From assembly GCA_029817715.1 (NCBI GenBank), contig JARUPY010000190.1:1426001-1490000 (forward strand): a DNA stretch of 64,000 bases, in the 5' to 3' direction. Below are positions 1 to 9,149 of the stretch, one piece after another (within the stretch, counting starts at the first letter, position 1; each line of letters starts with the position of its first letter). Position numbers and translations under genes: made by a program. Origin of the DNA: Melastoma dodecandrum (taxonomy: Eukaryota; Streptophyta; Magnoliopsida; Myrtales; Melastomataceae). The notes under the pieces are model-generated. The model did not search any database. It had not been told where the DNA came from and worked only from the letters and a program-made list of their open reading frames with translations.

Positions 1-470
1 TGGCTGCACTATCCCAGGAGAGTCCAAAAATGGAACAACAACGGAGAAGGGAATTGAAGAGGAGCCTCTCACATGCTCTAATAAACAGATTCATTCAACC
101 ATTTACAAAACAAAAGGAGTGATGGGATTTGTTTAAGCTTTTTCATTTTTTGAAAAGAAAAGCCAAATTTTCCCAAGGCTAAGATTTTTGTTGAGTGAAA
201 TTCAATTAATGCAAACAATTTTTGGCTACCACAAGCATCGCTTCAAAGACCATACACCACTTCGTCGACCCTTGATATAAACTCAAATTTAGTAGCCAGT
301 GAAGACAGAGAAGAGCAAGCCTGAACTTTTTAAAGATATTGCAGAATAACATCTGACGAAATATCAGTACTCCGTCTCGATTACTCCATCGATGAGGCCG
401 AATTCCATAGTTTGAATAGCATGCCACAGGAAGGAAAATATCAAGAACGAGAGAAACAAAGGGCTCTTTG
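1..470 (+). repeat. NLR 3'-flank repeat, left-edge copy
   Basis: This segment matches 49458-49960 closely over most of its length; the first 100 bases differ at only a few positions. In the other copy it lies downstream of the intact NLR. It is cut by the window edge, so a further NLR may lie to the left. No gene was recognised in it. It joins directly to an NLR fragment at about 470-540, which makes it a rearranged junction of the tandem array. Confidence 0.75.
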
Positions 471-1290
471 ATGAAACATTATTCGAGCATTCGGCATGGC
501 GTATCGCATCCCTTCTCTCCTCCAACAAGCAGGAAGTTCCCGTATAGCTTTGAGTTGCAGCAGAGTATTAGAGAGCTTAAGAATGTCGTTTATGACGCGG
601 AGGACCTGCTCGAGGATCTGTCCTTGGAGGAACCCTTGCGCCTGCTGGATGGAAAGCTACGCCTCCTCTTCTGGCATGTAGAAAGTTGTTGGTTCGGATG
701 GAGGATGCGCCGGGAGCTTCGGGCCAGCGCAGGGCGTCTTCGAGGTCTGATAGATCTAGTTATTGGCATCATCCGTAGCATTCCGGCCGAGGTTCAGGAG
801 GTCCTAGAAGCACGCGAGATCCCGTTTGTCGGGAGAGTCAACGAGAAGGTAGAGCTTATCAGATTCCTGTTGGATGGAGGCTCGGCCACCACGATAGTAG
901 ACAGCATTATGGGGGGAGGGAAAACCGCACTTGTTCAGGAGGTGATGAAGGACTCAGGGGTGAGTGGGTATTTTGATGAAAGTCTGGGTGAATGTGTCTG
1001 CTGCTCCTTTGACACGAACAGGGCGGCACAGGAAATCATAGGTAGTCTTAAGGGAAGAGGATGATGAGGAAGAGGGGGAGGTGTTTGGATGGGAGCAGTC
1101 AATTCATCTGTTAGCGAGGCTTCTCGATGATACCAAGAGGTACCTCTTCGTTCTCGACAATATGTCTTTCAGAGATTCGGTTTCAGATGGGCAGTGGTTA
1201 CGCTTCAGGAGTTTGCTGGAAGGAGGAGTTGCCACTGGGAGCAAAATCCTCATCACGACGGTTTTAGACATTTGGGCGTTGGAAAATCCC
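468..1290 (+). pseudogene. Truncated CC-NB-ARC resistance-gene fragment
   Basis: The reading frame from about 535 matches codons 56 onward of the intact NLR at 45714: the VYDAEDLLED-type coiled-coil motif, the linker, and a P-loop remnant ending GGGKT. The first ~55 codons are replaced by unrelated sequence (473-530, also present at 3889-3952). An extra base near 1044 shifts the frame. The second frame (1081 on) continues with the kinase-2 segment LFVLDNMS and the RNBS-B segment, and similarity stops near 1290. The ARC2 region and all leucine-rich repeats are missing. It is a dead fragment, not a short NLR. Confidence 0.9.
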
Positions 1291-1422
1291 ATCCTGCACA
1301 TATCATACAAGCTGCACGCCCAATCTACAATGTCAGTCATTCTTGTTCTTACATGAAAAGCTCCCATTACGCCACCGAACACAAAAGAAGAGGTCTCTCT
1401 CTGTCCGTCGACTGGTGCCTCT

Positions 1423-3305
1423 TCACTCGGCATCGTCGATCCAATCACCGTATATGCGGCTGATCATATTGGGACCCTTCCACTTCTGATGGGTCCTCTG
1501 GCCTGGCCGATGGAGTACTAACATTGGCCTCTGAGACGGGACTCCGGCGTGGTAAACGTCCGAGTGAGGGACCAAGGGAACTGGTGTGGCCGCTGAATCT
1601 GCAGTTGATTTCAGAGCAGCCCCTGCCTGTTTCTGGTCCGGTGGTGCGGAGGAAGGATCTCGACCATCGTTTTCTACCAGCCCGCCGCCATATCGGTGGA
1701 GTTCTGTTGTTCAGTGAGTTGCAACAAGGAAATCAGTTGCTCCTCCGGCAGGTAAAAGCAAAATATAGTGAAAAAAGAGACTCAATTCCACTTCATCGGA
1801 GAATCAAAATAACAAGAAGCAACAGCTCAGCTATCTACGCTTGCAAGGCTCATATTACCAGCACTTCGTCTGACATGAACATCGTTGTCAACTATGCAAG
1901 AGTAAATTAATTAATTCTTGCCAAAACATCAACGAATCATGGTCCAATGTGAAAACGGAAATCAATTATGATGTGATTATCATCTCCAGGAGCGAGAAGA
2001 CCAGATTCCTTGTCATGTGAAATCCATTGTATTGGCGAAATGGAAATTGTCAGGCTCTACGCTTACAGAGGAGCCAGTTGTAACAGCCAAACCAAAAAGT
2101 AAGCAAGAAAATACTTTTGGTCCAAACCAGTGACAATTGACATGGAATTTCCATAATTCCATTCCAATCATTAGAAGCATGCAACGTTAGTAACGGGAAT
2201 GAACATGGATGAACAAAGCTGTCATCAGAAATTTTAATTGGCCTCGTAAACACAGTATCATAATCATTCATATAGTAAGCCAACCCTGCCATTGCAAAGA
2301 CGCAGAATGCAGTACAATAAGTATAAACTGAACATAAAAAAAAGTCAATAACATTGGCAACAACAAACAAACATAAACCACTGAGTCAACAGACACTGGA
2401 TGCCATGCCTCAAACTGATCACAGCAAGAAACAAATTAAAATTGTAAACAATTAAGCAGAGAATTTCGTGGACATAGATCATACCTGCAGAACCATGAGC
2501 AAAATGGCACTTATTACCAAAGGGACAGTACCCCGTCAACTCCCACTTATTACAAATCCTTGTCTTCCAGTTCGACGGCGGCACACACCCGATCCCCCAG
2601 CAGTACTTGCAGCAGCAACAGCACCACCACCACCACCACCTCCCCTCCTCCTCCTCCTCCTCCTCCTCCACCACCACCACCACTATACCCGCCAGGTCCC
2701 AAACTAATCGCAACACTCTCCCTATTTTTACTCTGCTCATCATGCAGAAAACTACAAGCGTCCCCGTATGGACATCCTTCCTCGGTATAAAACTTCTTAC
2801 AATGCCTCCCTTTATACACTCTATTCCCAGAACTACCACCAGCATTGCCAACCTCTCCGCTGTAATTTCCCGCACAAGGGATCTGAAACTCCTCCCGAAC
2901 GACCTCCCTGACTTCACCCCCACTAGCATTACTATTGCCACTTGGTTCAACGCTACTCCTTCCGCTACCCCCATTCCCTCCTTGTTTAGACTCCCTCTCC
3001 TCCTCGTGGGCTGCAACAATCTCCTGCCAGTTCGACGGGGGACACCGGAGCTCCTCCATGCTGTGCGCGAAGTTGCAGTTCGTCACGTAAGGGCATGTAC
3101 CAGCACGGAACTTGCTGCAGAGCTTCGTCTTGAAGAACATCTTCCCAATAGCCCTGGCACGTGCCGTCAAAGACGAAGGCGCCGTGTCGGACGACGAGGA
3201 CTCAATCAAGGGCATCCCCAAGTTCCGGGTCCGCTTGCTCGGGGGCTCTGCATCGAGGTTCGCCTGCGGAATGCCGTGGACAGCATCCGTCTGAGGATAA
3301 TCCAT
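1423..3305 (-). CDS. CCCH zinc-finger protein, three fingers, two exons; frame break in microsatellite
   Basis: Two exons on the minus strand: 3305-2485 (ATG at 3305-3303) and 1703-1423 (stop TGA at 1425-1423). The intron 1704-2484 has GT at the donor and AG at the acceptor, and phase 1 joins to read A-E-L-H. Finger 1 is C-X7-C-X5-C-X3-H (TKLCSKFRAGTCPY); fingers 2 and 3 are C-X8-C-X5-C-X3-H. Exon 2 encodes a ~90-residue tail with a YGGGLVE motif and ends KISRIYGDWIDD-like (here MISRIYGDWIDDAE), typical of the plant AtC3H12/C3H39-like RNA-binding family. The length without the break would be about 366 residues, near the family norm. The ATG frame and the finger-3 frame disagree by one base, and the disagreement falls in the Gly-rich simple repeat at about 2580-2690. 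Either a repeat-length mutation has removed finger 3, or the repeat is mis-sequenced. Family membership is sure; activity is not. Confidence 0.85.
2621..2684. repeat. Trinucleotide microsatellite inside the CCCH coding exon
   Basis: Runs of CAC, CTC and CAC triplets encode polyglycine on the minus strand between zinc fingers 2 and 3. This is the most likely site of the one-base frame conflict in the host gene. Confidence 0.9.
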
Positions 3306-3309
3306 TCAA

Positions 3310-3740
3310 CCTCCCAGAACCCACATCAACGCCTTCCGACAGATCATCGACCAAGACCCGAAATTTTGGTTCCAATTATTTCTATCCTTCTCACAAGATG
3401 ATTCTACATCATCCATCAGTGTCAAAATAATAATTTACTAAACTCTAACATACTGAAAAACCATAGAAACATTTATTGAGGGCGACTGAGCAAAGTAATT
3501 AATTAAAAGTTGGTAAATTTTATCAAAGGAGGGCATTAAATAAAGGGAGATGGACCAACATGATGGGATTGCACCGCTTCATTCACTTGGCGCCTGACAT
3601 CCTCGACATGACTCTACAAAAGGTGTGACCGGCAAAAGAATATTAGGATGCAAACTCTGTAAATCTCAAGAGAACTGTTAGAATATCGGACCGGCCCATA
3701 TGCCGAGCCTAGTATATATAGCCTAGCGGGGTTCCTCTCT
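3310..3740. other. CCCH upstream region, no gene seen
   Basis: This is the 5' side of the CCCH gene. It is AT-rich and no coding region was recognised. A TATATATA run near 3710 precedes the palindrome. Confidence 0.4.
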
Positions 3741-3745
3741 AAAAC

Positions 3746-3846
3746 CAAACCTGATATGAAAATCTTAGGAAATATCTTAGAAAAATCTTAGAAAATATTT
3801 TAAAGATTTTTCTAAGATATTTCCTAAGATTTTCATATCAGGTTTG
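3746..3846. repeat. Near-perfect 101-bp palindrome
   Basis: Arms 3746-3789 and 3803-3846 are exact reverse complements over 44 bases. The 13-base loop (3790-3802) contains the self-complementary AAAATATTTT. It has no terminal target duplication that I can see. It could be a fold-back element, a collapsed inverted duplication or a young hairpin RNA source. Confidence 0.95.
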
Positions 3847-3888
3847 ATCCAATCACCAACAAGAACATACCCCACATCCACTCTGAGG

Positions 3889-3952
3889 TTGATGAATCAT
3901 TATTTGAGCATTCGTCATGGCGTATCGCATCCCCTTCTCTCCTCCAGCAAGC
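3889..3952 (+). repeat. Second copy of the module that replaces the NLR start
   Basis: This matches 470-530 with a few differences (common run GGCGTATCGCATCCC). At 470-530 the same module is fused to the NLR fragment. The stretch 3953-4188 after it shows nothing I recognise. Confidence 0.8.
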
Positions 3953-4290
3953 TGTAACGCACCTGCCTCGCTGCCACTCATAAGCACACCATGCCAACCT
4001 TTGGTTTAATATGAGCCCATGAAGATTACGAGTTAGTTGAACAGCTTACCAAGTGAATTGCCACATGGAAGACAAAGATACAAACAAGGTTAATGTAAAG
4101 GCAGTCTAGAAACATGAAATGCAAGAGTCATACCCAAGACATACAGTCATATATATATAGCTAGAACTGAGCATGTGCTTCCACCAGGGCAGTTAATGTA
4201 TATCTGACAAGAATGAGAATTTCCCAGTTACTAAAGATGATACAGAGACTTCGGGCAACTACCGCAAGATGCAAAAGTACTTCGCTGCAC

Positions 4291-4420
4291 CAGTATATAC
4301 GCATCCTCGTCGATGGTTGCAAGGGTCACAAGCTGTGAAATCACTCGTTGAGCCACCTGTGAATTGATTGGTTGGCCGATGAATATGATACGGTTTAAGA
4401 ATAAGACTGTTGATAAGTCT
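4291..4420 (-). pseudogene. ClpP6 exon fragment, copy 1
   Basis: The minus-strand translation reads DLSTVLFLNRIIFIGQPINS followed by QVAQRVISQLVTLATIDED, the conserved start of the mature plastid ClpP6 protease subunit. It ends at ATACTG with GT following at 4290-4289, the position of an exon end. The upstream part of the exon is missing, and no serine or histidine active-site segments follow. The surrounding 4189-4420 is duplicated at 7657-7868. It is an isolated genomic exon piece. Confidence 0.88.
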
Positions 4421-5405
4421 TGGTTGACTTGACATGGACGCGCCGCCCCAGCTTAGTAAGTTGATGAGCTTGAACTCTTTGTAGTTCCAAAGCTTGATGA
4501 CATGCTTGTTCTGATTTAAGGATATGGAGATCCTGTGTAAAAAAAAATGAAATATGCATTGTCCTTTTATTTTAAAGTGATTGAAAAGAGAAATGGAAGT
4601 CCTTGTAGGCATGGCCGCAAGTGTGAGTAACAGAGATCCATTGGCTAATTGTCATTGAATTGCCCCGATTCTAATACCTATAAGAAGAGAGAAAAAAACC
4701 GTAATCAATGTTCAATTTTGAATGTTAAGTATTAGAATGATACTACCTTTGAACTTGCACTCTTGAAGGCATGTTGATTCCCATGGGATGAAGCTTGCCC
4801 CATTATATGCTTTGAGATTAATGTTGCCCTAGTTTTGGATTGACGGGATCATGCTCTCCTTTTCTGAGTTCGATGGTTAGGAGAATATGCTTTCTTGCAT
4901 TTCTTTGACATTGATGTTGAACAAACTCCATGATGTCAATTTAATTGCTTTGTGACGATCTTTCCCAGTTTATTCTTCGGATATTGATTGTGTTTGTAAA
5001 CCTAGCATTAATGTGGATGGTGATAATATGAAATTGGTATAATGAGTTTTGCTTCTTGTACTTTAACATTCGGTTTAATTGAATGTTCATCATATGCCTC
5101 GTTGGAAGAGGGGATGTTCGTCTGCCTGCATAAGAAAAACCGAAATCTGACATGCTTGATGATTTAAATAATAAGCAAGATTGAAAGGAATACACCTTAA
5201 CCAATAAATTGGAAATGAAATGTGTATGACAAAGTCGAGTTGGAATGATGTTGTTGCACATTTGAACTCTTCGGGGAGAGAGAGGATATCCAAAGCTTTC
5301 ATGGCTGATGAGTAGTCCAACTTTGATAGATATGGGACACCGTCTTGGATGTGGCTTGGACCCGTTCATTAATCGTAAACGGAGAAATCTGAGTCTACGT
5401 TCATT
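4421..5405. other. Unrecognised AT-rich stretch
   Basis: It contains short open frames on the minus strand (for example 4941-5369), but none shows a family I recognise. A minus-strand segment around 5240-5320 has coding-like composition (LDYSSAMKALDILSLPEEF) and could be a stray exon. This is not supported beyond its composition. Confidence 0.3.
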
Positions 5406-5839
5406 TTAAATGAAAGGACTCGGATATTCATCCAGTGGTAAACAGGTGGGTACCCACCTAAAAGTAGAGGCAAACGGCCAATACCCGTCGGCATATGGTA
5501 TACCCGAACTAATCCTATTGCGCCCGGGATGAAGGCTCATGTAACAGGAAAAATCAAGCATTGAAAAATATCGATCATACAATGCATGCACAAAAATAAA
5601 TTGTTAGATCATAAAAGTTTGTATGGCCTTCAAACACATGCCTATCTAGACTGGCTTTTGACTCACCTTTGGACAAAAGGTGAGTTGGTATATGCCGTAG
5701 GTAAAGAGGTAGACAAACTCTCTCATATGGCAGGTATACCCCTAAACTTAGGTATCCCTGGGTTTTAGGACGACTCATTGTATGCCTAGCAAAGACAATC
5801 GGAAAAGTAAAACGCAAACACACTCCACACAAAGTAAGC

Positions 5840-7655
5840 TGCCCCCCAATTTTGAAATCGATCTTTCGACACTAATTCTCTAGAAAATTACCCAAGTTCC
5901 CTAGTGGAGTCGCCAAATCTGTCGCGGGTGGATCCCGTTTCCGGTTCAATTTAGAATGGATATCCTCCCTTGACGATAAGGCTTATTTTGAAAACATGTT
6001 GGAGTCGCCACTAACTTTATTTTAAGTTTAAGTTGGAAAAAACTATAGAGACTCGTTAAGGTTCGGGAAATAGGAATTACTAAATCGCATGCATCACAAA
6101 GAAAATGGAGGCTTGTATCGTGTATTTCCGATGTCCGATTTTGTTTAGAGCTCGATTTTAGAAAAGAAATTATTTGACATTTAAAAAAAAATGATCTCGA
6201 GCTTATTAATGCTTACAATGTCTACGTGAATCATTTTTTAGAAGAATATTTCTTAAAAGCGATTTTGGGCAAAACACAAGCAGCATAGATTGATTAGTGC
6301 CCTTAGCTGTTTCTACGCCGAAGGTAAATTCAAGGGAGAACCGGGTATTTGTACCACTTCTCGCTCTATATAGAACGCTCCCGTTAGCGTTTATACCTCA
6401 TGGTGCCGTTTTTAGAATAGGTTTACGGTGAACCTGGCGAGCCGCTGATGCCGTAACGTTGGTGAGTGCGAAGCCATCTTCAGAGGGTCTTGATCTTCGA
6501 GAATCCAAATAATCCCTCGAATACTGGAGCCATCACGGCTGGCATTATGGTCCCCCTGGAGTCATCACGGCTCGCTGTGTAGCTCACAGTGCTGTGGAGA
6601 GCTAATGAGTCTATAGCTGGTTACGTCGAGGGTATCGTCTCGGGACTTCTCCTTGGATTGAGTGGACTGGTTATATGTGAGAGCCATCGAGACCGCCCGG
6701 CCCACCAGATCGTCACCTGGTGCTTTATTCTAATCTCCGCTCGATTTCCCGGGGCTGTTTTACACGATTCCCCACTTCTCGATGTCCAATGCATCCATGC
6801 CAACGTACATGAAGATGAAGGTCTCTTCCAAGAAAGACAGTGTGGTGAACGTGTGCTGCTCAGACTCCAGGATCGGATGGCTTGTTTTTCACCGAACTAG
6901 ACAGGTACTTCCTGTTCTATGATCTGGGTCTACTAATTCAAGCGGTTGCCAAGAGTAACGTATTGGGCACGTGAAAATCACCAGCCAAAATGGTCAACCC
7001 TGCATCGAGACAAAGGAATTCGATCTCATGCATAACATGCTTATAGCTGCCGTTGAGGAGCGTTACAGAGATGCAGGTATGTCATGCCCACAACGCCAGA
7101 GTTGTATTGTGTCGCGGACGCCGCTGGTTGCGAAAAATAACAAGTAAAAAGAATCAAAGTAGAGAAATTCACCTAATCATACGGAAGTAAAGGAAAGAAT
7201 TTACCAGATTGTTGGGTAGCATAAGTCGCGGACGGATATGTCGAGTGTCTTGCATTCCAGGGAGGACGAGTTGGGGTCGTGTCGATGGATGACGGGAGCT
7301 CGGCCGGCTGGGATATCACCTGATGCAATTTCCAGCGAAAAAATATAAAAGAGAACACTACTTTTGGTGACGACGAATTCTCGATTTCCTTTCAAGCACT
7401 CCTTTCTTCTCCGTGTTTGTTTCTACCTCTTTTCTCTTCATATTCGTGCTTATTCTCCCTCTCTATCTCTTCTTTCTTTCTTGAGCATCTGTGTAGCTAT
7501 TTATTATTTTTATCGAATCTCTTTTATGATTTTTTTTATTTTGTAGATTTTTGTTTTCGAAAAATTTGCAATTTTTTAGTGTTTTCCAAAGATGTTTAAA
7601 TTTTTAGTGGTTTTTTTGTGATTTTTGTAGAAAAAATTGGGTTATGACATCCGAC
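5840..7655 (+). mobile_element. Degenerate LTR-type element with ClpP6 sliver
   Basis: It contains the GAGTCGCCAC motif followed by a TTTAAG...TTTAAG fold near 5996-6040, shared with the 12.7, 39.4, 57.9 and 62.9 kb repeats. 6240-6525 is an inverted copy of 45000-45250, and 7600-7655 is inverted relative to 43035-43075. Interior 6541-6575 carries a sliver of the ClpP6 exon (GGCATTATGGTCCCC context). A frame from about 6740 to 6905 (MSNASMPTYMKMKVSSKKDS...) looks exon-like and ends next to a GT, but I do not recognise it. Ends are not clean. Confidence 0.5.
6240..6525 (+). repeat. Inverted partner of 45000-45250
   Basis: The reverse complement of 45000-45250 aligns along most of this segment, including AACGCTCCCGTTAGC and TGGTGCCGTTTTTAGAATAG. 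The two copies lie 38 kb apart in opposite orientation. Confidence 0.85.
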
Positions 7656-7737
7656 AATAATGAGAATTTCCCAATTACTAAAGATGATACAGAGATTTCG
7701 GGCAACTTCAGCAAGATGCAAAAGTACTTCGCTGCAC

Positions 7738-7939
7738 CAGTATATCCGCATCCTCGTCGATGGTTGCAAGGGTCACAAGCTGTGAAATCACTCGTTGAGC
7801 CACCCGTGAATTGATTGGTTGGCTGATGAATATGATGCGGTTTCTGAATAAGACTGTTGATAAGTCTAATGGTCCCCCTGGAGTCATCACGGCTGGCATT
7901 ATGGGAGGGTTCCCCTTTTTGGCTTCTATGACCCCATTG
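7738..7939 (-). pseudogene. ClpP6 exon, copy 2 (whole exon)
   Basis: A complete 202-base exon: acceptor AG at 7941-7940 after a pyrimidine tract, and donor GT at 7737-7736. It encodes NGVIEAKKGNPP, IMPAVMTPGGPLDLS and RNRIIFISQPINSRVAQRV, the ClpP6 segment between the transit-peptide region and the first active-site block. The flanks are intron-like, so this is a genomic piece and not a reverse-transcribed copy. The glycine usually found in IFIGQP is serine here. No other ClpP6 exon lies nearby, so it cannot make a protease. Confidence 0.9.
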
Positions 7940-8041
7940 CTGTGGAACAGAAAAAGAATGAGCAAATGAAATCTTTTAGAGTAGACAAAGCCGCTTTTCT
8001 GAAAGATAAAACACAGGAATGATGCTTCTATCACTTCTTCC

Positions 8042-8466
8042 TACACTTGGCTAACTATTCGACACATAGGATGTCATCCCTATCCGACTGGCCTGTTTCG
8101 TAATACACCTCTTCCTACGAGGCCCGAAATTAGTGTTGCATAATTCGAAGAGATAACTACAGTGCTTGAACGGCTACAAATTAGAAATGGTTAAACAATA
8201 AACAGATGCTAATGAATCGTAGAAAGGATTTCAGGTTATTTGACATAAAGAGTTCAAGTTGTTGCTCAATCTTCGAGGCTTTTGCATGACGAAGACCGGG
8301 TGTTATTCTTCTGCTTCGTCAGGCGAATGGATCCGGGCGATGAAGCTATCTTGAGGAGAAAATGCGCTTCCGTTTTAAACATGTAGGAGACCGCTGCATG
8401 ATCGAGCCTGTCGTACAGTTCAGCTCGTCGCAGGCGTATTTTCCATAAACAGAGATAATCACATGC
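8042..8466. other. Unrecognised spacer
   Basis: No gene recognised. It lies just left of the point where similarity to the 45.3-kb NLR upstream region begins. Confidence 0.3.
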
Positions 8467-9149
8467 TTTGGCCTCTGCACTGAAGCCCGAACGGCGACTG
8501 AAGGGAGTGTTGGGCTGTGCCATTACGAAAGATCCCATGCCGGGAACATAAAGGGAGCCAAGATGGAGGAGCTGCGACTGCGGAACGCATAGGGGAACAA
8601 CAAAGCCGATGTGGGGGGGGAGGGGGGGGGGGGCAACAGATGGGGACAAGGAAAGCGAAGTGGAAGAAGATACTTTGAAGGAAGCCGGATGGTTGAAACT
8701 AACAAGGGTGGGAAAGAGGAAGGAAGGAAAGACAGAGGGGAACGGACAAGTGATCCATACAGTCCTGTTATTATTCGATTGGATGGGATATGTTTTGGAG
8801 ACAAATGTAATGTAATGCCTTAATTTCCTACTTGCAGACGCACTTTGGGCCTTATGGGAAGGAATCTGGGCTACCTCTTTAGTTCTCCTCCTTTTCTTTC
8901 TCCTTTACAAATTACCTTTATAAAATAAACAACAGCCTTCTTCTTATTTAAAATTAATTATTGGTTTAGTCCTTTTTTACTAATTATCATTTTGGGTAGA
9001 ATCCAAAACTGCTTTAGCTGGTGAAATCTCATAATGGTGAAAACTCCATTATTAGTCCTTTTCTCTACTTTTTCCGTTTCAAATACCAAGAGAAACCCCC
9101 ACCCCCCCTCCTCTGCTCTTCATCCCACCCAACTGAGCCGACCGGAGAA
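8467..9149 (+). promoter_or_regulatory. Upstream region shared by the NLR copies
   Basis: Similarity to 45278-45713 begins near 8467 (GAAGCCCGAACGGCGACTGAAGG). It includes a G-rich run at 8611-8632 and a TTATTTAAAA box near 8943, which in the other copy lies about 65 bases before the ATG. This copy keeps about 300 bases more between the box and the ATG. Promoter role is inferred from position and conservation only. Confidence 0.55.

Noticed and set aside
2607..3401. 264-codon plus-strand frame
   Set aside because: Antisense to the CCCH exon; its residues come from the zinc-finger exon and microsatellite read backwards.
7738..7939. Functional ClpP6 gene
   Set aside because: One exon only; active-site segments are absent from the neighbourhood.
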